Shown: in pieces, positions 13,701-26,179 of the stretch | Layout of the letters: every line of letters begins with the position of its first letter | How positions within the stretch are numbered: the first letter of the stretch is position 1 | Assembly: GCA_028456385.1 (NCBI GenBank) | Contig: JALNQF010000318.1 | Location: forward strand, 1 to 48,003 | Direction: 5' to 3' | Source of the DNA: Ophiosphaerella korrae | Taxonomy: Eukaryota; Ascomycota; Dothideomycetes; Pleosporales; Phaeosphaeriaceae | Length of the DNA stretch: 48,003 nt | Notes under the pieces: model-generated | Told to the model about the DNA's origin: nothing | The model's database searches: none | The model's input: only the letters and a program-made list of their open reading frames with translations | Translations under genes and position numbers: made by a program

Positions 13701-13948
13701 AGTAAATAAGTAAGATATAGTTACTACTTCTACAACTAAAGCTAAATTACTAGCCCTATTACAAGTAGCTAAAAAAGCTATATTTATATTAAAACTACTT
13801 AACAAACTATACGTTAAACTCCTTACAAATTACGTTACTATTTAGTATAATAATACTTAAATAGTTTAGCTTATTACTAAAAAACTAGCTAAGCTATAAA
13901 CTAAGCTTTAGTACGTTAATATCTACAATTATTAGCTAAGATAAGAGG
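10700..13948 (+). pseudogene. pol: copia-1 pol remnant, 5' part: protease, integrase, RT, RNase H
   Basis: The protease motif reads LDSxLTC at about 10,747 (D-S-G-S-T-C in live elements). The integrase HHCC start is readable around 11,165-11,215 as KRLSYPSLAIIKYLV. The RT box is at 13,117-13,128 as Tyr-Val-Asp-Asn: the second catalytic Asp codon GAT has become AAT. RNase H follows from about 13,600 (TTSTTKAELLAL-like segment near 13,725) and is cut by gypsy-2 inside the NYWLRQEVST region. It resumes at 21,096. Confidence 0.88.
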
Positions 13949-13953
13949 TCTCT

Positions 13954-14448
13954 TGTAATAGGTCTACTAGGGTTAACTTCCTAATAACCTATAGGTTGTT
14001 AGTAGATTAAAAGGTAATAACAAAAGTTTATATAGTAATTAGTAATAACTATAAATAATAGTTAATTTGTATATGTAATATTAAGTATTAGCGTTCTAGG
14101 TTAGAGATTAGATTACTAATACTATCCTAATAATAGGTATTACTACTAACTATATACCTAGGTCCCTTAGCTAGCTTTATACTTCGTGTTTACTAAGATC
14201 GCAAATCGCGAATTTATTATATGCTTAGCTTTATACTTTATATTTACTAAGATCGCGAATTATAAATTTATTACGTACTTAGCTTTATACTTTATATTTA
14301 CTAGGATTATAAATTACGAATTTATTACGTGTCTCTATTATAGTTAGTTTCCTAGTTAAGTTTATTACTCTATAGGTTATACGTACTTTTGTTATCTATA
14401 GTAAAGCTAATTAGCTTAAGTTAGTTTTCTCTTATTATAGCTATAACA
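13954..14448 (-). repeat. gypsy-2 3' LTR (495 bp)
   Basis: Left-hand LTR of the reversed element. It contains three tandem ~50-bp units (about 14,183-14,335). The complement of the polypurine tract (CTATTCCCCTCTTT) follows it at 14,449-14,462. Confidence 0.9.
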
Positions 14449-15089
14449 CTATTCCCCTCTTTAGATAGGTCTTTGTTTCCCTACTCTAGGCTTAAAGTTA
14501 TTAGTCTAGTTTTCTTGTTTATTTCTAGTTCTTTATTATTCTCTATATCTTCTTACTCTAATTATAATAAACTTCTTCTTGTTACTTGTGTTACTTGTAA
14601 TAGAGTTAAAATATTTCCCTATACCTATTATACTTAGTTAAAGCTTACTTGTCTTATTTCTTTAAAAGATAGTAAATATTATAGTAAGTATATTCTTGCT
14701 AATATTTAATATAAATATACTCTATTAGGTATTTCTCTTACTAAGTATAAGTACTTAATTTCTATATAGTCTCTTCTTACTAAGTTATATAGGGCGAGCT
14801 ATTAACTAAGCTTAAGAGATACTATTATTATAGCTTATAGAGGCTAAGGCTAAGTATAAGCTAACTCTTTATAAGCTAGTAGATCTTTATTCTTGTACTA
14901 AGCGTTTTTGTAAACTAAAAGCCTATAATAACGCTAAATTATCTAAATAGTCTCGTGCCTTAAAGGCTAAGATAGACCTTAAGGACGCTATAGAGGCTAC
15001 TCTAGCTCTTATTATATTAGGCGTTCCTAACACCTCTCTATTTAGCGTTAGTAGTGCTAGTTTCCTTAGTTTACTATAAGGCGCTCTAG

Positions 15090-18000
15090 AGGGTTTTAAC
15101 TTTAGAACTCTTTTAGTTTCTTAAAGTAGTTAAAGTTATCTTCTAGTTTTTATATATCTTCTTATAGTTTTCCTTTCTTATCTATACCTATCTATTTTAC
15201 TAGGTAGTAGTTCTTACTATTATAGAACTAATATACTAGGATTTTCTTAACTTCTTATTTCTCTTATTCTCTATACGTATCTACTTTATATACTAGTAGT
15301 TCTACATTTTATAGTACTATCTTAAGTAGTACTACGTAGAAGGTTAAGTGTATCCTTATTTTATTTAGTAACTTTAATTTAAATATAACTAGTGTTACTT
15401 TTATCTTAATTTTATATAGTCTTATCTTAACGTAGTTTAATTTTAGGCTTAGTTATTTACTCTTAATATTTTTTCGTACTAACTATACTTTTTCTTTCTT
15501 TCTAAATTAGGGTCTCTCTTTATACTTCTTATTATAGTATTTTACTATCTAATTATATAGGATTTCTATATCCTATCTTAGTAAGTTATATATATCTCTA
15601 AGTTTATTAGCGAAGTTTTCTCCTCTTAGAGACTAAGATACTTTAGTTCTTAGTATTCTATATATATTAGGGTTAAATCTATAGTTTATAAAGAAGAGTA
15701 ATACTCTTATTACTATATTCTTTGCGCTGTTATATACTAATTATACTATAGGTAGTAGTTGTACTTAATTGTTTTAGTTATAGTTAAAGTAGTATCTTAA
15801 GTACTATTCTACTATTTAATTTATTTATTCTAATTATCTATCTATTTGTAGATAGTATATAGTGCTTATTATATATTTAATTCCTAGTTGCGCTATTATA
15901 GTTCCCTATAGTTTTAATATAAACCTTATATCTCTATCTATTATTATCTTGTCTAGAAGTCTATATTAGCTTATTATAGTTCCTAGAACTTAGTATATAG
16001 CAACTTCTATCCTACTTTTCTCTTTATATAGTTTAAAGTATAAGTATTTTATAAGTTTATCTACTATTATTAAGATTCTATTGTACTTAATTCCTAATAT
16101 TAAGTTTCTAGACTTAGGTAGTTTTGTAATAAAGTCTATTATAATAACTCCTTATAGTTATCCTAGTACTTCTACTAGTTATAGTATTCTATATAGTATA
16201 TATCTACTATACTTATTTCTTTAATATTCTATATAATCTTGTAGTACTTCTATTACTAGCTATCTTGCTCTTAGGATATAGTACTCTCGTAGTAGTCTAT
16301 CTAGGGTGTTGTTAATCCTTTAATATCTATATACTAGTAATTTATAAAATTATTATATAAATTCTCTTTATATTTTCTTTAGAATATATATTCTTTTATA
16401 TACTTATGCGAATCTTTTTTAAATTTCTAGTTTCTCTATTTCTTTAGATACCTCCTACGTTGTTTTCTAAATCTATTTATCTAGCTTACTACTTTTTCTT
16501 TTAAGTGTTACGGCTATTTTAGGTGTATTTAGGATTAGATATCCTTCTTTATTCTTTACTAGAACTATACTAGTAGTGTTTACTTCTTCTTATAAGTCTA
16601 GTCTTCTACTTAAGGTATCTATAAATTAGTTGTCTTTCCCTTTTATATATATTATTTCTAAGTTAAATATTAATAGGAATTCCTACTATCTTGTATAGTA
16701 TTATAACAAGTCTTTATTTATTATAAATCTTATAAGATTCTTATAGTCTATATAGACTCTTATTTTATATTTTACTCTTTATAGGTATACTCTTTATTAC
16801 TTAAATACTTTATAGATTACTAGTATTTCTTTATTATAAATTAGGTAGTTAGGTTCTACTAGTTTTATTTTCTTAGAGAAGTATTTAACTAAGTATTCTT
16901 TTTTAGTTTCTAGGTCTTCTTATATTAGTACTATTCTATAGACTAAGTTAGATACGTCTGTTTTTACTATTACTAGTAGGTCTAGGTTATATATTCTAAT
17001 AACTAGGTTTTCTATAAACTTTCTTTTAATCTTATTAAATACTTCTTTATATTCTTCTATCTATTTAAATAGTGTATCTTTCTTTATAAGTCTTATTATT
17101 AGTTTAATATTTTTAGACTATCTTACTATTAACTTCTTGTAGAAGTTTACTAGCCTATAAAATTATTATACCTCTTTTAGGTTCTTTAGTGTTAGCTATT
17201 TATTAATTAACTTAATCTTTTCTAGGTTAATTTTAATTTTCCCTAGTTCTATAATAAACCTAAGGAAATCTATTTCCTTTGTATAGAATTCGCATTTTCT
17301 TATCTTAAGAAATAATTTATTTTTAGCTAGCTTTTCTAGTACTTTGTGTATATATTATATATATTATTCTTCTATTTCTAAGAACATAAGGATATTGTCT
17401 AAGTATATAAATATAAATATATCTAAGTATTCTTTTAGTACTATGTTAATTCTTTCTTAGAAGGCTACTAGTGTATTTATTAATCTAATAGGTATAACTA
17501 GGTATTTATATAGTCTATACTGCGTTCTAAATACTATTTCCTATTTATCGCCTTCCTTAATTCTAATTTAGTAGTAAGTATTCTAGATATCTAGTTTTAT
17601 AAAGATCTTTACTTTTTATAGCCTATTTTGTATTCTATTTATTTATAGAAAGGAGTATTAATTCTTATTTATAACTACGTTTGTTTTTCTAAAGTCTATA
17701 TATAGTTATTTTTTTTCTATTCTCTTTTTATCTATAAATATAAGTCTATATACTACTAAGGATTTAGATTCTTATATCTATCCTTTCCTTATTACTTTTT
17801 TAATAAATACTCGTTTAATTTTAGATTCTTCTTCTATTTTTCTATAGTCTAGGCTCTATCCTACGTTCTTCTCTTTTTTTAGTTTAATTGCTAAATCCTA
17901 TAGCTAATATTCTAGAAGGTAGTCTTTAGGCTCTATATATTGTTTTTCCTATTTCTTATATTTTTTAGAGAATTCTCATTTGCATGTATTTATATTAGCC

Positions 18001-18700
18001 TTTAATATGTCTATTTTGTAGTAGTTAATTTTCTCTATGCTCTAGTTAATATATAGGTTAGTTATCTATAGCTATAGTATACCTAGTATTATATCTAATT
18101 TATTATTAATTGTTGTTATGTCTATAATTATATTTTTAATAGTTATCCTTTCTAGTTCTAATATAGAGAGAACTATTTTAAACCTAATCGGTTCTTAGAA
18201 TAGTTTTCCTTTAATTATACTTAGTTATTAAGAGTACTTCTTCGCTATATAACGTATTCCTTATATTTCTATAAACTTCTTAGATATAAAGTTCTTTATA
18301 GCTCTACTATTAATTATTACTTATACTTTCTTTCTTTAATACGTACCTATTTTTGTAATGTATAGGCCTCTTATACCTTCTAGTTGTTCTTGCTTAGGTA
18401 ATTTTATAAATTATTTATTCTTCTAGGGCTATAGGCCTACTTTAAGTTTATATTCTCTATATTTAAGATATTTGTTGTACGTGTATTTGTACTATAGTCT
18501 TCTTAGGACGCATTTCTTAGATAATTTTAGTTCTAGCCTTATTACTAGGTATCTTTCTTCTAGTATTACTTCCTATCCTTAGATATCTTCTACTAGAATT
18601 ACTCTTGTGTAGTTATAGCCTCTTTTTCTAGTTAGCTATACGTTGTTATTTGCTTTAGGGTTTCTATATATAATACAATTCTTATCTAAGTATAATATCT
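15090..18700 (-). pseudogene. pol: gypsy-2 pol remnant
   Basis: Minus-strand pol, with the chromodomain at the left end (about 15,090-15,290), integrase about 15,600-16,450, RNase H about 16,600-17,000 and RT about 17,150-17,700. The active-site box is at 17,394-17,405 and reads Tyr-Leu-Asp-Asn; the second catalytic Asp is lost. Protease is about 18,280-18,340. Broken by many stops. Confidence 0.83.
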
Positions 18701-19299
18701 ATAATATTTTAAAGTATACTAGATATTTAGTATCTATTATTTTGTTATCTCCTTCCTAGTATTTATCTTTTCTAGGTATATTAGTTATTAGGATATAGTA
18801 CACTACTAATACTTTTAGTATATAGGCTTTATTAATCTATTATATCTTTCTTATAAGGTGTTACTACTCTCTTTATATTAGTATTCTTCTTACTACAACT
18901 ATATATTACTTTATCTATTCTTAAAATAGTATAAACTTTATTTCTTTAGGATTACGTTCTTTCTAGTCTTTGTACGCTTCCTATATACTTATAAATAGTA
19001 AGTATATTTAAACAAACTTCTATTCTTTATTTTATTCCTCTATATCTATTATTATATAGCTATTGTAGCTATATAAGTCTAGTTAGGTATACTCTATACT
19101 TTTTATACTAACTTGTTTCTTACTTTCTTGTAGTTCTTTAGAGGAAGCTATAGTAGTCTCTTTATCTAGTACTATTCCTTTAGCCTAGATTAATAGGGCC
19201 TAAGGCTCTTCCCCTTCTAAGTCTTCTATTAGTAGGTCTATTACGTATACTATTTCTTCTAGCTACGCTTTTATTCTTTCTTTTGTTGCTACTACTCTA

Positions 19300-20560
19300 T
19301 TCTTCTATAGAAAGTATCTTACTCCCTACTTACTAGAAAGATATATATAGTAGTTATCTTTATAATAAAAGGTCTAATAGAGTATTATATATTATATTTC
19401 TTTACTCCTAGCTACTTTCTCCTAGGGTTTAGCCTATACTTATAGTACTTCTTTCTTCTTTTTAGTTATTTTTAACTAAGTTTCTTTATCTTTCTTATAG
19501 TCTTTACTTCTACAATCTTTTATAAAGTGTCCTAGTTTCTTATATTTATAGTATACTATATCCTTCTTCTTTTATAATTAGTAGTCTTTTACGTAGTAGC
19601 CTTTCTTACTATAGTTAAAGTACGTAAAGTCTTTGTTCTTCTTTTTCTTCTTATCCTTATTAGCGTTAAGGATTATAGGGTCTCTAATATCCTAGTTTCT
19701 AGATTAGCTACTATACTTATTCTTCTTCTATTCTTAAAGATTATTATTAATTTATATTACCTACTACTTTAAAGCTTCTAGTGTTCTAGGTTTCTCTATA
19801 TAAATTATCTTGTATTAGATTTTTTTATTTAGTTTTTGTTTAAATTATAATATTAGGGCTAATTTATTCTATTCTATATTTTGTAATAGTTATTTAAATT
19901 ATAATACGTACTTAGGGACACTTTTTTATTATATAAGTTTTTTAAGTTTTTCTTTAGCTTATTAGGTAATATCTATAGCCCTAAATACTACTCTTATTCG
20001 TCTAGTAAAGTATTTATAACTTCTAAAAATAGCTCTAGTTTTATCCTTCTAGGTTATTAGAGTATATATTATATAATCTATCTAGTAAGGTTTAAACTAT
20101 TTTATTGTATCCTCTTTAAAGTACATTCTAATATATAATACCTTCTTTTCTTCTATATTAAAGTATAGTACTTGTATATCTATCTATAGTTATACTAATA
20201 CTATAAAAGGTTTTAGTTTTTCCCTTATTCTATTAAACTTCTTAAGGATAGGTATCTTTAGTAGTTTCTTTATTGCACTTATCTCTCAGCGTTACGTAAT
20301 TAGTTCTATTATATTTTGTCCTTTAATAATAGCCTTAATTTAGGCTTTATTTTATTTTGTATATTCCTAGAGTTCTTTGTTTTATATCTTTAAGGTATTA
20401 ATTATTATTTTTATATCTTCCTTTTTAGAGATTAAGTTGTTTAGGTAGTTTTTAATGTCTCTCTATACTATATTATTTAACTTGTAACTACTTATAGGTA
20501 CTTTAGCTCCCTTTCTAGTTAAACTTTCTACTATCGTGTTAGCTAGACTATACGCTTCTT
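19300..20560 (-). pseudogene. gag: gypsy-2 gag remnant
   Basis: Reverse-strand Gag read through stops. Two CCHC-type knuckles lie at about 19,500-19,630, directly comparable with those of gypsy-1, again with cysteines changed to tyrosine-type codons. Limits are approximate. Confidence 0.72.
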
Positions 20561-20595
20561 ACGCTTCGCTCCTTTTAATAACTAAATTAGTAAGG

Positions 20596-21090
20596 TGTAA
20601 TAGGTCTACTAAAGTTAACTTCCTAATAACCTATATATTATTAGTAGATTAAAAGATAATAACAAAAGTTTATATAGTAATTAGTAATAACTATAAATAA
20701 TAGTTAATTTGTGTATACAATCTTAAGTATTAGCATTCTAGGTTAGAGATTAGATTGCTAATACTATCCTAATAATAGGCATTGCTACTAACTATATACC
20801 TAGGTCCCTTAGCTAGCTTCGTACTTTGTATTTGCTAAGATCGCGAATTACGAATTTATTACGTACTTAGCTTTATACTTCGTGTTTACTAAGATTACAA
20901 ATTACAAATTTATTACGTACTTAGCTTTGTACTTTATATTTACTAAGATTACGAATTGCGAATTTATTACGTGTCTCTATTGTAGTTAGTTTCCTAGTTA
21001 AGTTCGTTACTCTATAGGTCGTACGTGCTTTTGTTATCTATAGTAGGGCTAATTAGCTTAAGTTAGTTTTCTCTTATTATAGCTATAATA
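20596..21090 (-). repeat. gypsy-2 5' LTR (495 bp)
   Basis: Right-hand LTR of the reversed element, identical in length to the left one. The terminal CA has been mutated to TA. Target duplication TCTCT follows. Confidence 0.9.
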
Positions 21091-21095
21091 TCTCT

Positions 21096-21329
21096 ACTAG
21101 CTAAATTAAAGTAGAATATACTCTATTAATAGAGATAATAGTAGATAGCTTTATAAAAGTCTTACTAATAAATAAATAAGAAAGCTTCTTAAATTAGCTT
21201 AGACTAGTAGAAGTAATAGAATACTAAATAATATATAAAGTACCTCTTAATTAAATCTAAGACTACCTTAACAATCTTACACTTATCTTATAATATCTAG
21301 TTTACTAACAAGTTGCTAACCTAAAGGAG
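21096..21329 (+). pseudogene. pol: copia-1 pol remnant, 3' end, and 3' untranslated region
   Basis: Continues the RNase H C-terminus broken at 13,948. The joined frame resembles the ...IKVEYxPT... end of Ty1/copia polyproteins. A short non-coding tail ends in the polypurine tract CTAAAGGAG (21,321-21,329) directly before the 3' LTR. Confidence 0.82.
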
Positions 21330-21805
21330 TGTATTAGATAAGTTGCACGATTAGATACTTAATACGCGATTAGATACGCAATTATATACGTAATTGCTAA
21401 GCTACTAACTCTACTATAACTAAACAGATTATAGCCTTAACCTTTACAAACAAAGGAATTAAATAAAGAATCTTATATACAAAGAAATAGACTACGTTAG
21501 TATAACTAATATAATAAAGAAACTAGTACCTTAATAGAAAGAGTGTTAAGGATCTAGCTCGCCGCTATCTTAAGAGACCTAGCTAAGACTACTATATCGC
21601 AGATACATAGATAGAGCGTAGGGCTAGAGTTTAGAAAAAAAAAATTAATCTACTTAGTTTATACCTAGTACTATTAAGTTATAGGTAATTAATCTAAAAA
21701 AGGGCTTTTCTAAAAGCCTTAGTATCCCTCTCTAATAAGGCCCTTATATAGCTATTACAAAAAAGCCTTTTTATTAAACTACTATAACCTCCTTTAAATC
21801 TAACA
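21330..21805 (+). repeat. copia-1 3' LTR (476 bp), uninterrupted
   Basis: Starts TGTATTAGAT, ends TAACA, and is followed by target duplication ATATA. It gives the undisturbed sequence of the site into which gypsy-1 inserted in the 5' LTR. It carries the conserved hairpin near 21,700-21,721. Confidence 0.92.
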
Positions 21806-21810
21806 ATATA

Positions 21811-22475
21811 AAACACTTTATTTTTAAGTATTTTTTAGTCTTTATCTTATCTTATTATAAAGTTTTTATATTTCTTCTACTTTTACTAATACTACTTCTA
21901 TCTTAAGTCTTAGTAATAACTTCTTAAATAAATTAGGGTATTTTCTATAGTTTATAAAATATAGTATTTTACTTATTACTTCTAAGTACTTATTATTATA
22001 AGCTAATTATACTATAGGTAATAGTAATACCTAATTATTCTACTTCTAATTACTATAGATTTTTAGGTATATCTTTAATATCTTATTTATTATTTCTATC
22101 TATTTATCTATATATAGATAAAAGGCTATTAATAGCTTTCTTTTTATCTCTATTACTATAAGTAGTATTATCTATTAGTTTAACGTAAATAGCTTATTTC
22201 TATTACTAATTATTATTTTATATATACTATAATTTTATATAAGTACGTCTAGAAGTACGTATCCTAGCTATTCTACTATATAGTTACTTTAGAATTTATC
22301 TATTTTAGTATATATAGTAAACTAGTCTATAATAACTATTATTATATTATATCTTATTCTTATTTTAAGGTTTTTTAACGTTAGTAATCTTATAATAAAG
22401 TCTATTATAGTATCTATCTATAGTTCTTTTAGTATCTTAATTACTTATATTATTTTATAAAGAATATATATCTTA
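21811..22475 (-). pseudogene. Ty3/gypsy integrase fragment
   Basis: Minus-strand fragment alignable by eye with gypsy-2 integrase. The segment around the third acidic residue and the following ...INQ..EQYLR... stretch lies near 22,060-22,120, and the sequence continues toward the integrase N-terminus. It is more divergent than gypsy-1 to -4. No LTR of its own is visible. It was the landing site of copia-1 (left side) and of the Fot1 element (right side). Confidence 0.65.
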
Positions 22476-22477
22476 TA

Positions 22478-24336
22478 ACGTATTATATTAGTAAAGCGGC
22501 TATATTACTAAAACAGCTACTTTTCCTTAGCATCGCGAATATTATGTACAAAAAATTAATTTACTTAATAACTAGCTATAGAACCTGCGTATAATGTACT
22601 TATAGTAGATTTAGAATCTTCTTCTATATCTTTTTAGTACGTACGAGCGTTGTGCCCTATCTTATTATAGTTCCTATAACGCTATTAACTTAGTTAAGCC
22701 TATTAAGCCTACCTGTTACTACTACTACTACAAGCTTTCTTTACTCTCTAAGTCTTACTAGACGCCTCTATAGCTACGTACGACGCTCTAGTACTATACT
22801 CTAATATACTACTATACTAAATCTACTTCTATTTACGCGTTTTACACTTTATTATCTCTACTAATTACTCTTTAAGCTCTATAATCTAGGAGCTTATAAG
22901 AGCGTTTTAATATAGTATAAGTTTAGCTCCTTTAATAAGCTGCAAGAACTATTACTAGGCTAATTCTAGTAATTGTACGAAAGAGCTACTTATAAGCTTT
23001 AACTAAGAGCTAAATTTGTACGTATTACTTAGAGTCTTTAACTACTATAGCGTTTCTAGTAGTAAGGGTCCTAGTAGAGTACGCGGCCGTACTTTAAGGT
23101 AATTAAAGACTTCCTACGCGTTAATAGAAACTAATCTAGATACCTTAAAGGCCTTTTTATAATTCTCGTATGTAAATACATTAAAAAACGCGTCTCTAAA
23201 GGCTAGATAGAAGCCTTCCTTATTAATATAGTAGACGCGCTAGCGCGCTAAGTCTTGTACGCGCTAGGAGTACTTAAGCTTTAATAGCAAGAAGTAGACA
23301 ACGTTAAGTAGCTAGAGGATATAGGACGAATAGGCTAGTATATAGAGCGTTAGAATCTTGTTTTTAAAGTAGTAGTCCTTAAAATCTTAATTTAAGTAGC
23401 TCTTATAGCTATCTAAGATAAGTAGCTAGTATAACCTTACTTAATATACTTTTATATATACGTTAAAGTACTTTAACTACTTAAGACTAAGTATATTATT
23501 TATCTATCTATTCTTAGAGATAGAGATCTTCTAATTACGTAGTATATCTATTTCCTCGTACTAAGTAGAGATGTAGACGCGTCCTTTGTAGATAATAAAT
23601 AGTAGGGTTATATAGCTAGTAGCGTAGATACTTATAATAGCTATAACCTACTCGCAATTACTTAGCTAAATAAGATTAGGCCTTGTACGCCTCTCTAAGC
23701 CTGTAACAACTTTTATTAACCTAATTATTTTTATCTAAAAGCTAGTCTTATTAAAGTTGTAGACATTATCTAGATTAATACTATACGTTGCTATTGTGTC
23801 CTATACGAGCTAGAACTACCTACTAATAACTACTAGATCTTCTTAAAGTATTCTCTAGCAATCCTTTACTTAACTAAAGGTAGTCTTAAGCTTGTCTATA
23901 CGCGCTACAAAGCGTGTAGGCTAGTACTTCCTAACTAGTTCTCTACTACGTATTACTAATAGCTTGTCTACTATATCTACTACCTTATATAACTAGGGGG
24001 TAAATCCTCTTAAATTAAGGTTAAGAATATACTATATAATAGTTTACTCTTCTATTATAGTAAGTTTCTAGTAGTTTAGTTAAGTAGCGCGTTAATAAGG
24101 GATTCTATAAAGCTAGGTAGAGAGCTACTAATATTATACGTTTAAAGCTATAGCAGCGCGTCGCAAAGTCTAAAAATAGCCTAATATATAAGCTTAAAGC
24201 CTAAGTTAAATTCTACTTTCTTGTAGAGTTAAAATATTGTTTTGTTAAGACTATATTATTGTTCGTACGTAGTGTTCTTCGTGCTAAGAAAAAGTAGCCG
24301 TTTTAGTAATATAGCTGCTTTGCTAATAGAATACGT
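22478..24336 (-). mobile_element. Fot1/pogo-type DNA transposon (copy 1)
   Basis: 1,859-bp element flanked by the TA target duplication (22,476-22,477 and 24,337-24,338), with imperfect terminal inverted repeats of roughly 55-70 bp starting ACGTATT. Size, TA duplication and transposase type fit the fungal Fot1/pogo group of Tc1/mariner. CpG is better kept here than in the neighbouring retroelements, but the coding frame is still broken by RIP-type stops. Confidence 0.88.
22600..24245 (-). pseudogene. Fot1/pogo transposase remnant
   Basis: Read from right to left through stops. The N-terminus shows the helix-turn-helix region (LRRAAIALNV near 24,140) and the Tc5-type DNA-binding segment (LRGFTP.LYKVVDIVDKLL near 23,950-24,010). 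The C-terminus ends in a zinc-knuckle-like segment (NYNKIGHNART, 22,630-22,665) whose Cys codons have become Tyr. The DDE core lies between; individual catalytic residues were not assigned. Inactive. Confidence 0.8.
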
Positions 24337-24338
24337 TA

Positions 24339-24496
24339 ATACTATAGTATAATATATAATTAGCTAAGGTAAGATAATAATAATTTAATAGAGCAAGTAT
24401 AAGAGAAGATAAAGAACTTTATATTAATAAAGAAATAGGATTAATAACTTTAGCTCTAAGATAAGAAAATAAAAACCTACCTAAAAGAGAGAATAG
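24339..24496 (+). other. 3' end of a gypsy element upstream of its LTR
   Basis: Short stretch similar to the pol-to-LTR region of gypsy-1 and gypsy-4, ending in a polypurine tract (AAAGAGAGAATAG). Its orientation is opposite to the integrase fragment on the other side of the Fot1 element, so the two are not parts of one simple element. Confidence 0.6.
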
Positions 24497-24894
24497 TATT
24501 ATAGATATAATAAGAGAAATTATAATAGAGCTAATTAGTATTAACTTAAGTACTAATAAAGTATAGGATAAGTAAAATAATAAGCTAGATTAAGAAATAA
24601 CTTATAACTAGGATACGTAATATAATCTCTTAATCTATAGAGTATATAGATAGGAAAAAATTATAGATTAATAGATTAGTATAGGTATATAGGTAGTAAT
24701 AATATATATTATTAAGATAGTATTAGTAATCTAAATTCTAACTAAGAGCGATAATATATTAAAATCGCGAGAATTATTTTATTATTTACAAGTTTATTAC
24801 TTAATTACTATACGCAATTTAGTTATTAACTTTTAAACTACTAACCTTCTTCTAAAGAGGTTACCTATAGATAATAATAGGCGACCCTATTATA
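24497..24894 (+). repeat. Gypsy 3' LTR, type B (398 bp)
   Basis: Starts TATTATAGAT (TGTTATAGAT before RIP), ends CCTATTATA. It is close in length and sequence to the gypsy-3 5' LTR (36,820-37,218) and related to the solo LTR at 26,723. Unlike the gypsy-1/2 LTRs it lacks the CGCGATTTGCGATC repeat units and has AT-rich CTATAGATTA-type repeats instead. Confidence 0.85.
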
Positions 24895-26114
24895 CTACTT
24901 ATAGCTTTTTAGGTCTTAGGCTCTATATATTTATAGCGTATTCTTGTTTTAATATTTATACTTATACTATACCTATTCCTATATAAAATAAGTTAGATTA
25001 TTCTAAGTTTTATATATAGACCTATTCTTATATTTATTTTTATACCTATTCTTATACTTATTCTTATACTTATTCTTATACCTATATATTCTTATATCTA
25101 TTCTTATACATTATATAATAGTACGTAACCTAGCGCTCCTAAACTAAAGATATAGGTTTAAGTTTTACATTAGTTACTATTTATTATATAGTTATATATA
25201 TAATATAGATCTAGGGCCTAAAAGCTTATTAGTCTTAGAGAACTTAAACTTAATTAGCTAAACTAACTCTAAATATTATTTATACTTTTATAGTTTATAT
25301 CTTATAACCTAAGAGCTTATCAGCTACGCCCTTTTTTATACCTTCTCTCTTTAATAGTTTACTTCTTTATAAGTTTTTAGTACTTAAATTTTTTTAGTAA
25401 CTACCTCCTTTTTTTTTACTATTCTTTTCTTTATAATACTCTACTATACTATTAGATAGATAGTCTATCTTTATAAGCGAATTCTAGTCTAATATATATT
25501 ATTACCTTAAAATTAATTATTAATTAAGTATAGCTTTTTACTTATAGATAGATAGGTAGACTTAAGAGAAGAACTAGAAATTAGAAATATACTTAAGAAT
25601 CTATATAAATTACTAGTAAGATAGCTAAGTATTATTACTTGTATATATAGAGTATACTTATAGTTTAAAAAAGTATTTAGTATATAGCTAAAGCTCTATA
25701 CGCGTAGTATTTAGTATAGATCTTAAAGGATTTAATAGTATTTTTAATAAATATTAGCTAAAGTAACTAGACTTCTAATAGAATATATATAGAAAGGTTC
25801 TAGTACTTTAGTAATAAGTTATAAAATACTTTAATTAATATACTAAAATATAAGAAGTAGTAAGAGTAAGTCTTTAGTATACTAAAACTTATAATAAGAA
25901 ATAGTATAATATAAAAAAATAAAATAAGTACTTTACTAAAAGTAAAGAAGTAATATTAATAGTAAAAAATATTACTACTTACTATTTATCTATAAAATTT
26001 AATATATAATATCTTAGACTATTTTTAATTAATAAAAAGATAGGTAAGCTTATATATAAGCTTATCTTCGAATAGCTTAAATATATCTTATATTTAATTT
26101 ATCTCTATTAGAAA
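24895..26114. other. AT-rich RIP-mutated sequence, unassigned, with a short tandem repeat
   Basis: Holds a tandem array of a 12-bp unit (YTATTCTTATAY) at about 25,021-25,110. The rest, including a charged frame readable through stops at about 25,540-26,110, was not recognised. It probably belongs to a degraded element that continues beyond the Tc1 insertion at 28,076. Confidence 0.55.
25021..25110. repeat. Tandem repeat, 12-bp unit
   Basis: About six to seven diverged copies of YTATTCTTATAY in a row. It is a minisatellite-like array in unassigned AT-rich DNA. Confidence 0.7.
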
Positions 26115-26179
26115 TATAGAGGTAGCTTTTAAAAGTTCTTACCTACTTTATCTAGAAATAAGCTTATACGCTATATTCT

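Larger units (their letters stand above)
13954..21090 (-). mobile_element. gypsy-2: complete Ty3/gypsy chromovirus, reversed, RIP-mutated
   Basis: 7,137-bp element with two LTRs of exactly 495 bp and a perfect target duplication TCTCT at 13,949-13,953 and 21,091-21,095. It belongs to the same family as gypsy-1. The LTR is 53 bp longer because it carries three rather than two units of the internal ~50-bp repeat. It lies in opposite orientation within the RNase H coding part of copia-1. Gag, protease, RT, RNase H, integrase and chromodomain can all be read through stops on the minus strand. Confidence 0.93.
1665..21805 (+). mobile_element. copia-1: Ty1/copia LTR retrotransposon, RIP-mutated, split by two gypsy insertions
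   Basis: The 5-bp target duplication ATATA lies at 1,660-1,664 and 21,806-21,810. The LTRs are 475 and 476 bp once the insertion in the 5' copy is removed. They start TG (mutated to TA in the 5' copy) and end in a form of TAACA. Subtracting gypsy-1, gypsy-2 and their duplicated 5-mers leaves about 5,990 bp, a normal size for Ty1/copia. Domain order is Gag, protease, integrase, reverse transcriptase, RNase H; integrase before RT is diagnostic of Ty1/copia. All coding parts are broken by stops, so the element is dead. Confidence 0.92.

Noticed and set aside
14183..14335. Regularly spaced ~50-bp repeats resembling a CRISPR array
   Set aside because: They are directly adjoining LTR subrepeats without unique spacers, in a eukaryotic retrotransposon.
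22478..24336. Plus-strand reading of this element as a tyrosine recombinase or FluG-like protein
   Set aside because: The minus strand gives clear Fot1/pogo DNA-binding and GHNART zinc-knuckle segments. The plus frame is open mainly because TGA is depleted by RIP.
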